From NCBI GenBank assembly GCA_015680685.1, contig MNCI01023689.1, positions 349,587 to 413,586 of the forward strand: a stretch of DNA of 64,000 nt, written 5' to 3'. Source of the stretch: Gnetum montanum. Its lineage: Eukaryota > Streptophyta > Gnetopsida > Gnetales > Gnetaceae. Positions 10,669 through 23,045 of this stretch are shown piece after piece. The position numbers and the translations under genes were made by a program. Under the pieces are notes generated by a model. That model had not been told where the DNA came from and searched no databases. It saw nothing but the letters and a program-made list of their open reading frames with translations. The number at the start of each line of letters is the position of its first letter. Positions within the stretch are counted from its first letter, which is position 1.

Positions 10669-12286
10669 GTTGCATTTAGAGGAGTGGCTTGAGAGACATC
10701 AATAAAGAACCTGAAACACTATGGTAGACATGGCACCAACATTGCTTGCCTCACCTGATTGAATGGTGCTTCATCGAGCTCAAGAGTGCTAAAGGAAATG
10801 GTATGTTGAGGGTAATGGATGTAGGGAATGTGCTTGGGATAACAATGGAGGTAGAAATTTGAGGGAGTATCTAGTTGTAAGATGCAAAGTCAGCATGGGT
10901 AATGATGATCACGACACCAAGGTAGCTTGTCACTAAAATGATGGCCTCTTATCAGAATGCTTGTGAGAGAGCCAAGGCCCTTAGTACCAAAAATGGCTTA
11001 CCCCCAAAATGTTGACCTCTCGTCGAAGTTCTTATGAGAAGATTGATGTAGATTTAAGGTTGGATCGGTTGTGAAATTGTAGCTTTGTTAGATTTTGCCT
11101 AGGGACATGTTTTATCCCCTTTTGCCTTCCTTTTTGTGAATGCTAGCTATGAGATGCTCATCATCGGGTGGACTACATGTCACCCAATGGGCCTTGCTTA
11201 GGAGCAACTGTGTCGTGCTTGTAGAATAGGTATTTTCTCCCTGGGATGAGTTGTGTTACATTCGCTTGGGCTTTGACTAGCCCATAGAGGCTCCACATGG
11301 AATGAGTTGCATTACATCCATTATGGGTTCTGCAGCTGACTGAAGAAAAGGTGACATGTACATCAGAGAAGCTTGTAGGGAAGGTTGCAAAATATGAGGC
11401 AAAAGGGGTAAATGTGGGTAGCTTATGGTAAGATAATAAGGATGTGCACTCTCAAGAAGCTTGGAAAGTCCAACCAAGTACGTCAAAGCAATGTGGTGCC
11501 TTGCTGCTATGATGAAACATGTCTTTGAATGACTACCCATGGGGCTTCATCTTACAAGCACAATGTAAAGGAAACAAGAAAACAACCACACAGCATGTTA
11601 GATAAGAGAAAACTATTGGTTGTGAGGATGCTGCAAGTGTTGGGCTAGTTGCAAGAGCTTGTAGTGCCAAAGTAGGAAGGCTAGTGCAGGCATAAGAGCT
11701 AGAAGGCTACAAAATATCTAGTAGACACATCAGAATTGAGCACCTAAGGGAGGCTGACAAAGTGGCTAGGGATGATGTCGATGTATGTGCTTGAGACTCC
11801 ATACCAAGGATAGGAGCTTGGAAATCTAGCAAAATGGTCAGGAGCCAAGTTGTTGGATGCACTTCCAAGCATGAGTAATGGTGAGGGCTAGAGGATTGCA
11901 ACACTATGACTAAGCCACAATACTGCTGGGACTATAGTGGGTGGTGTTGATGGTGAGAGATCCAACCAATACTGAAATACCCAAGGCTGGTGATGTTTTT
12001 AGTATGGCCTAGGGTAGGTACTATTGGCAATGGTGGTGGTAGCTCCAGAAGGTCAGCAAAATGCCCAAGGGTATCTTTGGAGGATTAGCAAAATGCCAAG
12101 GGTGGTAATGCTATGAATGTTCTAGAGGCTTTTTCTTGAAGACATGGACTCCATTTTGAAACTACAATGTCTTACCCCACCCTACCCATGAGGCATGGGA
12201 AAATGACGAAGGATTGGAAGTATTCGCACTCACTTGTCTATAGAACTATGCATGTTGAGCTATATGTGCTAAGATATGAACCTAGT
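10669..12286. other. Element F 3' non-coding region
   Basis: This lies between the end of pol with its hairpin array and the polypurine tract. No domain is recognisable on either strand. Short ORFs such as 11277-11540 show no family signature. Confidence 0.55.
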
Positions 12287-12640
12287 TTCAGGTCTTGGTA
12301 GATCACATGTTATGCTAGTTTAAGGTCCTAGTAGACTTTGAACCCACTTTAAGGTCCTGGAAAATCATGATGCACTAGTCTATAGTCCTAGTAGATTGCT
12401 GTATGCTAGTTTAACATTGTAGCAGATAGTGGATGTTGTGCCAGTTTAACATCATGACACAAGGATGAGCTATGCTAGTTTATAATCATAATAGACTATT
12501 TGTGCCAGTTTAACGTCATAGCAAATGGGTTTGCTGTGGATGCCAGTTTAACATCATAGCCCAAGGATGTTCTGTGCTAGTTTATAGTCATAGCAGACTA
12601 TCTATGCTAGTTTAACATCATAGTGAATGCTTGCTTACCT
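12287..12640 (-). repeat. TAAACTRGC hairpin array, 3' of F pol
   Basis: About ten degenerate units of roughly 35 bp directly follow the INT C-terminus. On the plus strand the core reads GCYAGTTTA followed by a short inverted repeat such as TAGTCATAGCAGACTA. In the element's sense this is hairpin then TAAACTRGC. It is the same unit type as at 18850-18965, 23225-23340, 26276-26850 and 33500-33765. Confidence 0.75.
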
Positions 12641-12654
12641 TGTAATGTCATTGA

Positions 12655-14581
12655 TGTGGTGTTGCATACTAGGTGTGGTATAGCTTTAGGTACAAATAGT
12701 TGATTGGATTGGCAAACTCATTACTGTCTAGATCGGCAAACTCAAATGCTTTGTTGTCATAGGCCTTGGTGACCAAGAAAGGCCCTTCCTAGTTGGCTAA
12801 GAATTTGTTCATAGGTTCACAAATGGCCTTGAGGACTAAGTCCCCTTTCTTAATTAGGCATTGATGTTGATTGTGATGGTGCTTTTGCCATTACTTTTCT
12901 TGATACTGTTCGATGCTATCAAGCATCTACATGTGCTCCTTCTCTATAGAGTCGAGGTTAATGATTCTCAACTTGTTGTTTTGAGCCTCATCAATGAAGC
13001 TCAAGAGGATCACACAGAGTGATGGGATCTCCAATTCAAGAGGCAAAATGGCTTGAAACCCATACATGAGGCTATATGAAATATTACTTGTTGCTATTCT
13101 AAATGCGATGTGGTAGGTCCATAGTGCATAGACTAGTTGCTTGTGCCATTGTCATTTGCTGCTACTAAGCATCTTCTTCAAAAGGTTGATGACAACCTTG
13201 TTTGTGGCCTCTGCCTAGTGATTCGCTTGTAGGTAGCATGGTGATGAGAATGAATGCTTGATGCCAAGTTATTCGCAGAAGGCTTTGATCTTTGTGTTGC
13301 TAAATTGTGGCCCATTGTCCATGAAAATGATCATGGGTAGGCCAAATTAGGTCACTACATTATTAAGGATGAATTTGCAACTTGTTGCAATGTTTTCTTG
13401 CTAAGGGGAATAGCTTCAATCCATTTGGTAAAGTATTCGGTTGTGATTATGATGAAGCTATGTCCTGCGGAGGACTTAGGTGTGATGGGTCCTATGATAT
13501 CCAACTGCCAACATTGGAATGACCACATGATCTGCATGGTGTGCAGTTCAATGGGTGACATGTGCATTAAGTTGTTATGCCATTATACATGTTGCACATC
13601 TTGACCTTGGAAATGCAATTGTGGCCCATGTAAGGCCAATAGTAGCCTAAGTTTTTAATTTTTGATGCCATTTCCCTAGGTGCTATGTTGCCTCTACATA
13701 GTGCCTCATGGACTTGATTAATGATTGTTTGCGCTTTACTGTTGCTAACGCAAGTCAGTAGTATGCCATCATAGGATCTGCAACAAAGCATGCTATCACC
13801 TACAATGATGTACTGCTGTGATCGTTTTCACATTGCATCCTTTTGGGTAGCGGTCAAATGTTACAAAGACTCACCCTATTGAAGGTACGCCTTAATGTCA
13901 TCATATCATTCTTGTGCATGAGTTATGCTTGTTGTGGTTATGGATGCAATTTTAGTTACTTGTGTGATGGGCTCGGTTCAATTTGTTATTGAAGTGGGCA
14001 AGACATGAAACATGTTAGGTGTAATGCTTAAGGCTAATGTGGCTAATGTATTGGAAATTGTGTTCTCATTGCGAGGGATATGCTGGATATCTATAGTTGC
14101 AAACCATCAGAGGCAGTGCTTTGCCAAGTCATAATAAGATTGTAATTGTTGTGCTTTACAAGTGTAAACCTTTGTAACTTGGTTGATGACTAATTGCAAA
14201 TCACCTTAGATTGCTATGTTTTGGATTCCTAGGTCACAAGCTACTATAAGACCTCTAAGGAGACCCTTGTACTCTATTGCATTGTTAGTGCAAGGAAATG
14301 TGAAGTGATATGTAAAGGGTCAAATATCCCTATAGAGAAACATGATGACAATAGTGGCACTACCCCCTTGAGAGGTTGAAGTGCCATTGAAGTGTAAGAT
14401 TGTCTCAAAGTTAGTAGGCACTTAGCCTGTACTGCTAACATGCTTGTCCAAGAATTTTGGGTCTATCGTTGCTTGACCATTTATTGGTGCAGTTGTTAGT
14501 TGTGTGGCTATTGCTTGACCTTTGGTTGGTGCTTGTGCTATGTAATTGTTGACGATCATGTGGGATGCAACTACCAACGAG
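12655..14581 (-). pseudogene. Element F pol 3' part: second RNase H and integrase
   Basis: Read leftwards. About 14420-13990 holds an RNase H of the RVT_3 type (LHFNGTSTSQGG, then AIEYKGLLRGLIVACDLG and GDLQLVINQV). This is a second RNase H, known in Tat elements. At 13791-13590 lies the INT zinc-binding region (HEALCRGNIAPREMA, then a C-x2-C-like pair). At 13520-12900 lies the catalytic core: QLDIIGPITPKSS, FTKWIEAIPL, FMDNGPQFSN and HSFSSPCYLQANH (D, D and the E region visible). The C-terminal tail runs to about 12660. INT would insert the cDNA in the nucleus. Many TAG and TAA stops break the frame. Upstream, pol is interrupted at 14582 by other sequence and an assembly gap, with RT resuming at 17166. 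Confidence 0.8.
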
Positions 14582-14862
14582 TGTCCTCGAACAGGATTTA
14601 GGTGCCTGCTGGTCTCTGGCAACACCAAGGCCCAGATACCTCCAAATAGACTTAGTAGTTAATGTGAGTATGTGTGTGTGCTGTTGCGGTGTGTGGTTGT
14701 GAAATATGAAATGATTGCGTTGTGTGTAAACTACAAATGACTTATTTTAAAGATATTCAGCCAACTTTGCCAAGTACTATGAGTTTTTGAGAGTTCCTAT
14801 TTTGTTCAATTACCTAGTCTATGTGGTCCTTATAATACCTACTTGTAACAAATAAAATTTTG
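14582..14862 (+). repeat. Copia-type LTR start, truncated by the gap
   Basis: It begins TGTCCTCGAACAGGATTTAGG and continues with GTCTCTGGCAACACCAAGGCC, AGATACCTCCAAATAGACTTAGTAG and GTGAGTATGTGTG. This matches, in reverse orientation, the start of the copia H LTR (46989 leftwards), mostly with transitions. It suggests a related copia element inserted into F pol on the plus strand. The rest is hidden by the run of N. The right border and TSD were not found. Confidence 0.6.
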
Positions 14863-15491
14863 NNNNNNNNNNNNNNNNNNNNNNNNNNNNNNNNNNNNNN
14901 NNNNNNNNNNNNNNNNNNNNNNNNNNNNNNNNNNNNNNNNNNNNNNNNNNNNNNNNNNNNNNNNNNNNNNNNNNNNNNNNNNNNNNNNNNNNNNNNNNNN
15001 NNNNNNNNNNNNNNNNNNNNNNNNNNNNNNNNNNNNNNNNNNNNNNNNNNNNNNNNNNNNNNNNNNNNNNNNNNNNNNNNNNNNNNNNNNNNNNNNNNNN
15101 NNNNNNNNNNNNNNNNNNNNNNNNNNNNNNNNNNNNNNNNNNNNNNNNNNNNNNNNNNNNNNNNNNNNNNNNNNNNNNNNNNNNNNNNNNNNNNNNNNNN
15201 NNNNNNNNNNNNNNNNNNNNNNNNNNNNNNNNNNNNNNNNNNNNNNNNNNNNNNNNNNNNNNNNNNNNNNNNNNNNNNNNNNNNNNNNNNNNNNNNNNNN
15301 NNNNNNNNNNNNNNNNNNNNNNNNNNNNNNNNNNNNNNNNNNNNNNNNNNNNNNNNNNNNNNNNNNNNNNNNNNNNNNNNNNNNNNNNNNNNNNNNNNNN
15401 NNNNNNNNNNNNNNNNNNNNNNNNNNNNNNNNNNNNNNNNNNNNNNNNNNNNNNNNNNNNNNNNNNNNNNNNNNNNNNNNNNNNNNNNNNN
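14863..15491. other. Assembly gap (629 N)
   Basis: Run of undetermined bases inside the sequence interrupting F pol. Any ORF drawn across it is meaningless. Confidence 1.
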
Positions 15492-17165
15492 AAGAGCCCA
15501 AGTGCTAGCTAGTAACCTTCCAAAGTGTGATGTGAGACCTCCCCCCCTTTTCTTCTTACCCCTGAAACATTTTTATAGGGTTCAACGGTAGTTACATATT
15601 CAAAAATATCTTACCTAACTTCTCTCCCAAGTAACTTGCCCAACAAGTTAGGAAGTATTAACTTAGGAAGTTAGGAAGTTAGGAGATATTTAATAGTGCT
15701 TTTGTGAATAATGAAAAATAATTCCAATAGCTCTATATAATTGTTTAAAATTATAGCTCCAATAGCTTTTCATTTTTACTTGTTTAAGATTTTTAAGAAT
15801 ACTATTGAAGCCCTTAGTAATTTTATGAACAAGGTGATGGTATAATATCTACCTTGGTATAGATGTTGATGGTAGCTAATCTATGTGAATTTATATAAAT
15901 AATTTATGTGCACTTGCACCCGTATGAAAATGGCTGGAAACAAAAATTAAAATCCAAGACATTAGGTCTAAATGCGAAGGTGCCAGGCTTGGAACTGCTA
16001 GCAAATATTTCCAAAATATCTTGCCCCTGCCAAAAATCATTATCAACCGCCACCACGGAAGAAGGCTCTGCCACTGCATCCGGCATTGTTGCCGTGTGGT
16101 GTTCGGTTGCTGAAGAGCGGAGGAGAAATATCTTAAAGAAAAAATGATGTGCTGAACATATGGCCCTAAATATAGGGTTTCAGTAGCCTGGAATTTGTTT
16201 TGTTTTGGCATAAATTCGCTTAGGGCTTCCTATGTTTTTTTTATTTCTGTGAATCATCCTCCAAATTTCTACCGTTGATTGCAGAGTCAAGGGCGAACGT
16301 GCCATGGATCAGAGTATTAGTGAATGACGTCGTTTGGTATGGTAAGTTAAGAATGGCCCTGTAACAGCCAGGAAAATCTCCACACAGTGCGCGCATTGCA
16401 GAACATAGAGAATGTCCAGGAAGGCATCGAAGGCAGGTGGATCAGCTGCATATTGGTGAAAAAATTTTAAAACTGAAATTGTTTCTATTTTGAAAGCGGA
16501 AACGGCCATGAGAGCTCTTCCTTCCGCCATCTTTGAACCCACATCCCTGCAAGGTTCTGGCACAACGCGCCCGGCAGGGGCACCGCTGATTTGGGGCCAA
16601 AGAAAATAGTTGGGTTTATGCATAAAAATAGAAGCCATTACAGATCAACAAACCTTAGCACTTCTCTGCATCAGTACCAACGCATCTCCTTTCCAAAGCA
16701 TGAGCAATACCATAGTTTAGAGCAATACCATAGTTTAGATCATTGTATTTACCGTTAATAATATCTTTTCCATTTGCAAACATCTACTGATAATTTCCCA
16801 ATTTTTTATTTCCAGTGCTCTTCTCTTATTGTTTTTACTAGTATCCAAATGATCAATTCTTGAACGTATTTCTAACAATGAAGAATTCCTTGCTTGTCAA
16901 TTCATTCACCATTAGCACATTGTCTCTTGCTATCTTCTACTTACTGCCTTTCATATGTGCATCATTATTTCCACCAATAATATTATGGTCTCTCCTAGAT
17001 CCCATACCAATGGTATGAAATAACACATTTACACTCTCCCATTCTTACAATAATGTTTAAAATGAATCTTACTGTTCCATGAAATGGCCAAATGTGCCAA
17101 TAGTAATGTAGGTAAAACTCCATGGTTATTGCTTTCCACTATCCATTATGATTGCCTGAAGTACA
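15492..17165. other. Inserted sequence of unknown origin, possible host-gene fragment
   Basis: This lies between the gap and the resumption of F RT-RNase H. At 15640-15690 the phrase AAGTTAGGAAGT recurs. Around 15900-16640 base use differs from the surrounding retroelements: higher G+C, more CpG. Minus-strand open stretches occur at 16638-16309 (MASIFMHKPNYFLWPQ...) and 16086-15904 (MPDAVAEPSSVVAVDNDFWQ...). They look like coding sequence, the first with a Ser/Ala/Arg-bearing N-terminus, but I recognise no family. A captured exon or pseudogene fragment is possible. A non-coding part of another transposon is equally possible. Confidence 0.35.
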
Positions 17166-18690
17166 TTTCTTTTGCAGATGATGTATACCTAACTACAAAA
17201 GAGATAATGCCTCCACTTCTGAAGTTTGAAGACTAAGGTGAGGCAGTTCTTTTCCACATCGTTGTATTTTGCTTCATGGACCACTAACACATGGCTTAGG
17301 TAGTATATAGGGACCTCTGAGCGATCTTCTTGCTTTTGACAAAGTAGAGAAGCGATTGACAAATTTGAAGTTGCAAGGTAGATGTAAAAAGATTTATCTC
17401 CTTGTGGAGGGTAGACTGTTGGAAGCTGAGCTAGCTCTTGTTTAAGGTCATCAAATGCCTCTTGGCATTGAGCTGTCCACTCAAAGTGGACTTTTTTTTT
17501 TGGGAAAATGTTGCATTGGCTATAGCTTATAAGTCAACCATGCAATAAATCGATGTATGAATTACAATCTTCCTTGTAACCCATGTAGCTCCTTAAGGTT
17601 AGTTGGTAGTTCTAAGTTAACAATGTCCTTAATCTTATTAGGGTCTATGTGTATACCTACGTCTAGTACCACAAAGCCTAGCATGTGATCCATCTTGACG
17701 CTGAAGACACACTTCTTAGGATTCAGCTTAAGGTCATGTCTAAGGTAATGTTTGAGTGCACGGTCTAAGTCATCTGCATGGTCATGTGTCATTTTTGGAC
17801 TTAATTGCTATGTCATTAATGCAGTTATTGAGAAAGTCTAACAAGTAGTTGTTGAAGATGTACGTCATGGTGCATTAGTAGGTTGCACTTGTGTTCTTTA
17901 GTCTGAAAGGCATCATTGTATAGAAAAATGTACCCTAGGGGTTCATGAAGGTCATATTGAGTTGGTGCTCTGGGTTGATCCAAATCTGGTTGTATCTAAA
18001 GAACCCATCCACGAAGGACAACAAGGCATGACCAGCTGTAGTACCAACTAGTTGGTTGATGGTAGGTAATGAAAAATAGTCTTTGATGGTTACCTTGTTT
18101 AGGTATCGGAAGTTTATGTAGATGCAAATGCTTCCATTTTACTTAGGTACAATCACAATGTTGGAAACCCAGTCTACATAGTCGACTACCTAGATGAAAC
18201 TAGCCTTGTAGAGCTTGGTGATTTCATCACAGACTACCAACACCACCTCAGGCCTAACCTTATAAGCTTTTTGTTTAACTAGTTTTACATGAGGATCGAG
18301 AATGATGTTGTGTTGCACTATGCAAGTATCTAGGCCTGGCATGTCCTTATAGGATCATGCAAGTGCCTTGATGTTATCATTGAGAACTTTGATGATGCTT
18401 TGGATGTGTTGAGGCTCTAGCAAGGAACTAAGTTTTAGTATCTTCACCTCGCCATTGAGTGTTGCTACAAGGACTTTGATGAGGGGATCCTCAGTGACAT
18501 CACTTGCCTCTAGATCGAGAGCCGTAACTAGATGGTTTGGCCAATGTAGTGGTGCTGCTATGGATGTTACGTAGTCATCATGGGCCATGGGCTCAAGGTT
18601 TAGGCATTAGGCATCAATGCATTGGATGAGATCTTTGTGAGGTCTAGTGAGGATCAGAGGTGAGCAAAGATGCTTGTATGTGGTCATGTT
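17166..18690 (-). pseudogene. Element F pol 5' part: reverse transcriptase and RNase H
   Basis: Read leftwards. About 18590-18350 is the pre-RT region ending in a DMPGLD block typical of Tat pol. At 18330-17800 lie the RT fingers and palm: VSNIVIVPK.NGSICIYINFRYLNK, YFSLPTINQLV, LLSFVDGFFRYNQI and FFYTMMPFRLKN. The usual YVDD box is degenerate (CINDIAIK). At 17790-17560 is the RT thumb: LNPKKCVFSVKMDHMLGFVV and GIHIDPNKIKDI. At 17500-17170 is the RT-linked RNase H (VHFEWTAQCQEAF to CLTLVFKLQKWRHYL). It is dead through stops. Downstream parts continue at 14581 beyond an insertion. RT would copy the element RNA inside the particle. Confidence 0.85.
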
Positions 18691-18849
18691 GTAATCCTAC
18701 AACATATCCTACAAAATAACTAGAAACAATGTTAGGCCACACCTATCTAAATAGAGTCACAATGCATAAAACGAGGAAAGCAATGTAATGAGAAATTTCC
18801 TAAATGTGCAAAATTAGATTTAGAAAACTAAACATGAGAGTTGGCTTTG

Positions 18850-18965
18850 GGTCTTGGCAGGCCATGGATCATTAGTTTAAGGTCTTAGTGAACCGTGATT
18901 TGCCAGTTTAAGGTCTTAGTGGACCATGATTTGCTAGTTTAAGGTCTTAGTAGACCATCATGCGT
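18850..18965 (-). repeat. TAAACTRGC hairpin array, 5' of F pol
   Basis: Three to four units of about 32 bp. In the element's sense: GGTC-CACTAA-GACC (18912-18925) and GGTC-TACTAA-GACC (18943-18956). Each is followed at once by TTAAACTRGC. Confidence 0.75.
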
Positions 18966-20666
18966 GCAAGATGCATTGGTTCAGGCAGGGTAGAGAGTAT
19001 TTAGAACATGGAATTCTGCTAAGGATTCGCTGGGTAACCAGAAAAATCTTAGAAAAGTTTCAAAGTTTGGAAATCATTAGAAAAAGTTCAAAAATCTTTC
19101 TAACTCTGGTTGCTACGTTTACCCCCTTGCTATGCTCCACAAAAACTTAGGAAAATTTGCCAAACTATTGATGCATTGATGTGGTAGGTTGCACATTTAA
19201 TTACCTTGGGAGGTATATATGAACATTTTACCAAGGGGTAAATTATCATTTTCTAGAGTGAAAATGAGAAATTATAGAGCATAGCATGATCAAAGTGAGG
19301 TGTAGAGCCTATAGCGTAGCAAAGAGAGTGAAATGCTAGAGGATAGCAGTTGAGCATGGTGCCAGGATGATGCACCATAGTGACTGTCAACACCTTGGAC
19401 TCACCAATGTGGAAGAGAGAAGATGAGCCTTGGAATGTCTATCATGGATGTAGGTGGAGGAGAGAAGAGCACCATTAACCACTAGGTATGCTTTCTACAC
19501 TCACCTCCTTTGCACCATTTTTTTGCTTCTACTTGCCACTGTGCCTACGTTTGAGGGTTGGGAGGTAGCCTTCATTGGGCAAGGACCACCATTGCTGTGG
19601 CCACTTGGGTAGCATGGTGGAAGAAAGAAAGCATGTTGGTGGGTGATGGGTTTGTATTGATGCTTTTCTTTAGTTTTGTGCTTACGAAAAATGAGACAAG
19701 GGGCAACATGTAGGCTATAGGGTTTGATGCATCATTTTGGGTGATGCAGGGAGAGTACACTGCAGACATTTCTTATTTATTCCTGAAGGCCATGGCACAT
19801 AGGGTGAGGGAGAGGGGACAAATGAGGGTTTTGTTTTCACCTCTTGCATGGCTGCAAAGTAATATGAAAAGGTTTGCCCTAGTAGTGAATTAGGGTTCAC
19901 TGCATGTTTGTTTTCTCATTATGCCTCACTAAGAGTCGTGCCACATGGGGGATAGTAGATGAGGCAAACATGGGGTTTCATTGTGGCCACTGCTAGGGCA
20001 TGCATGGCCAGGGTTTGAGGGGCCATGGAACTCCCTCATTTCTTTTTTCTCTTTCTTTTATGCTTTTTCAACACATGGGTGAGGATGATGGTGGTGCAAG
20101 AGTTAGAAATTTTTAAGCATCCATAGCTACCCTACCTAGAGATAGAAAAAAATCATAGAATTTTCCAAGTGTAAAGCATAAAGAATACCAAATTGTAATG
20201 AAATGCCAAATGTGCAATACTGAAGTGTGAGAATGCTAAGTGCTAGAATGCCAGATGAAACAAAAGTTCTAAATGTACTACAGCTTTCCAAAACACCAAA
20301 CTTGCAAAATGATCATGTGGAACCACTGAAACATGCAAACTGGGAAAAGCTAATAATGTGGGTGTAAACTAAAATGCTAATGCTACATCAGTACTATACC
20401 CTAATGAGCACCAGGCATGTCAAATAGGTATCGACATCCTATACCTGTGGGGCTTGGTGAGGGACCCTAAGGACATATTTCTAAGTTATGCCATTTTGGG
20501 CTAAATTTGCTAATGTTTGCTAAGTGTAAGTTAATATTTTACGCTAAAATACAATCTATTGTGCGCTAATGCTACATTCGTTTGTTGTCTTGTAGTTGTA
20601 GAGTGCTACTAAAGCCTGTCTTAGTTGTTGTGGAGCTCATCAACATTCTATATTGCATTAGCAATC
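18966..20666. other. Element F internal region without recognisable gene
   Basis: No domain is seen on either strand. It joins 29759 once element C is removed, so it may be the upstream part of the plus-strand gene relic D (29759-33420), but I see no clear promoter or start. Confidence 0.45.
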
Positions 20667-20671
20667 CTATG
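20667..20671. repeat. Target-site duplication CTATG, left copy (element C)
   Basis: CTATG precedes the 5' LTR and recurs right after the 3' LTR at 29754-29758. Confidence 0.9.
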
Positions 20672-22367
20672 TGAAACACCACTAATTTCAACTTAATACT
20701 TTGAAACGAGAAAAACTCAGACCTCTTTCGAGCTTTTGGGAGGCAAACATTTGACTAAGGCATGTAATTCATGCTCAGCTTGTCAAGCTAGCTTGACCTC
20801 AGTGTGAGCAACTCCAAAAACTCCAAAATCAAGTTAAAGATGGTCCAATCTAAGGGTGCAAGCCATCCTCAAGGGTCACTATTGTCCACTTCAAGTTTCA
20901 GCATTCGGGAGTTCAAATTTCGAGACAAATTATACGCATTTTCTCACTCACGCTGATGGTCACGCTAGCAGTGTGACCAACTCTGGGAGCATCAAAATCG
21001 AGTTAAAATGGTCTAACTTCGAAGGTGCATGTCATCCTTAGGGTTCATTGTTGACAACTTCAAGTACCAGCCTCCAGAATTCTAGATTTTAGGTCCAAAA
21101 TTGCAAGTTTTTGTAGCTCATGCTAAGCTCACGCTCGCAGTGTGAGTCCAGCATGAGCTACCAAAAGTGGTTTAAAAAAACACACATCCAAGCTTAATTT
21201 TCAACTTGCAATTTACCCTCAAGGTCAACCACAGTCAGATAATTTATGTACTCAAGAAACATGCTTCAAAGGTAAAAAGTTGGTGTGAAATATGTCATTT
21301 TGGGTCACTGATGCTGAGGTCATGCTGGCAGCATGAGTGCATCGTGAGTCCAGCGTGAGTACTAATCATGCTACATCAAAAGCATGCCAAACACTCACTA
21401 AGGACATGCCAAGACAAAATTAACTCACGTTGTAAGCTCTGGTCAAACAGAGATGCTTCAAACAGCCACATAACCACTCAAATCGACAGCTTGCAACAGT
21501 CAATTTAGGTATCAAGAAGTTTCAAGCGAGTCAGAGTCAATCTCTCTTGTTGTACATTATCATTTTCATTGTAAATTTTTATCATCTATGAGCTTGTCAA
21601 GCTCTTACGCTCCAAATTGTATCTGCTTCCATGGGCGTAAGGTAGCTTGCGTTGTAAGATACAATGCATTCGGTCAAGAACGTAGCCCGCCTATGCACAT
21701 CTAATCGACATGTAGTTGTCCATCTAACACTTGTCACATGATTTTTTTCCTCTCATTTCTCAGCTATTGATCCATCCATGAATTCTGTGCCCAAGCCTAG
21801 CCAAACCCTATAAATACCCCATCCATTCACATAAACGAGGTTTGCAATTTTGAAGGTTGATGGCTTAGGAAACACTGACTAGCAACTTTTTGATGCTTGG
21901 GCACACTTGACTCCTAGAATCTAAGCACCTGCAAGCATATCACCCACTTGCAAGCATATCACCTTGGGGCTTAGCACTTTACTTACCATCCACACGCATA
22001 GCTATGCTTTGATCGGTGCACATTCATTCTAAGAAATATAATATAGTTCATTTTTTCCTTCCATTATATTGTTTACTCTATTTTAAATTCAGTTTATGCT
22101 TTTTTTACAATACATTTTTTTATACGCTCTATTCGCATTTCATGCACCATTGTTCACATTTCTAGTTACGATAACCCCAACACAAGCGATAGCTTACGTT
22201 CGGGGAAGTCATTGGTTGATTTGTGTGCAGAGCATCAAAGGCACTTTGCCTTTGTTTTCTTTTCCATCTTGTCCTCACGCGAAGGCAGGGTCAGCTATGT
22301 CTTTTTGAAAATCTTTCGGTATGTGTTTCTCCCTTCCAGCCTTACGCCAATGATTTCGGTCAGTACA
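20672..22367 (+). repeat. Element C 5' LTR
   Basis: It begins TGAAACACCACTAATTTC and ends TTTCGGTCAGTACA. It pairs with 28012-29753. Three stem-loops of one type lie in U3: 20958-20978 (GGTCACGCT-AGC-AGTGTGACC), 21128-21146 (CTCACGCT-CGC-AGTGTGAG) and 21320-21336 (TCATGCT-GGC-AGCATGA). TATA box at 21808-21820. Confidence 0.9.
21808..21820 (+). promoter_or_regulatory. Element C 5' LTR TATA box
   Basis: CTATAAATACCCC, conserved in the 3' LTR (29173-29185) and in the LTRs of element F on the other strand. Confidence 0.75.
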
Positions 22368-22373
22368 ATAAAT

Positions 22374-22394
22374 TGGCACTAGAAGGAGGGCTTG
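22374..22394 (+). other. Element C primer-binding site
   Basis: TGGCACTAGAAGGAGGGCTT lies six bases after the 5' LTR. Related sites occur at 38131-38149 (F), 42709-42727 (G) and 49501-49519 (I). I cannot name the priming tRNA from memory. Confidence 0.75.
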
Positions 22395-22457
22395 TCAAGC
22401 CAGCATACTCACACCTGGCTTGTCAAGCCAGCTTACGCATGCTCGGTTTGTCAAGCC
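22389..22457 (+). repeat. Three GGCTTG-T-CAAGCC hairpins next to the primer site
   Basis: GGCTTGTCAAGCC at 22389-22401 and 22417-22429, and GGTTTGTCAAGCC at 22445-22457, each followed by AGC. The first overlaps the primer-binding site. Further repeats (TTACGCTGCTATAGTGTTTTGCAGT-like) continue to about 22760. Confidence 0.75.
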
Positions 22458-23045
22458 AGCTTACTCTCTCTAGCTTACTCATGCTTTGATTTACTTACGT
22501 TGGGTTCTAACTTATGCTCACGCTGTGTACACATGCTGGGTTATAACTCATGCTCTGCTTGCTAGAGTAACCTTATGTTGCTACAGTGTTTTGTAGTTCT
22601 ACAATGCTCACGCTGGGTTCTAACTCACACTCACGCTATGTACACATGTTGCCATACTCAGGCTCTACTTGCTATAGTAACCTTACGCTGCTATAGTGTT
22701 TTGCAGTTACTACAGTACTCACACTGCTATAGTGCTGCTACAGTACCGATACAGTGTTTTTTCAACAAAAACACACAAAACACATCTGTTTCAAAGCCAA
22801 ATTCACAGCAATTCGCACCTAACTTCAAGCTGGTCTAAGTACTAACTGCCACCAACATGGATCACCTTGTCCAATACATACAATACACACAACACAATGA
22901 TTCCGAGATGAATTCCTCTTACTCGAGATCGCCATTTGAGTACGAGTACAAGTTCGTGGCCCTGCCCAAACCCTTGCCTCATCACAACAATCATAGCACT
23001 TGGAGCACATGCCCAAGGCATTTTCTTCACAATCTACACACACTA

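Noticed and set aside
14839-15591. Long open reading frames on both strands
   Set aside because: They run through 629 undetermined bases and have no real codons.
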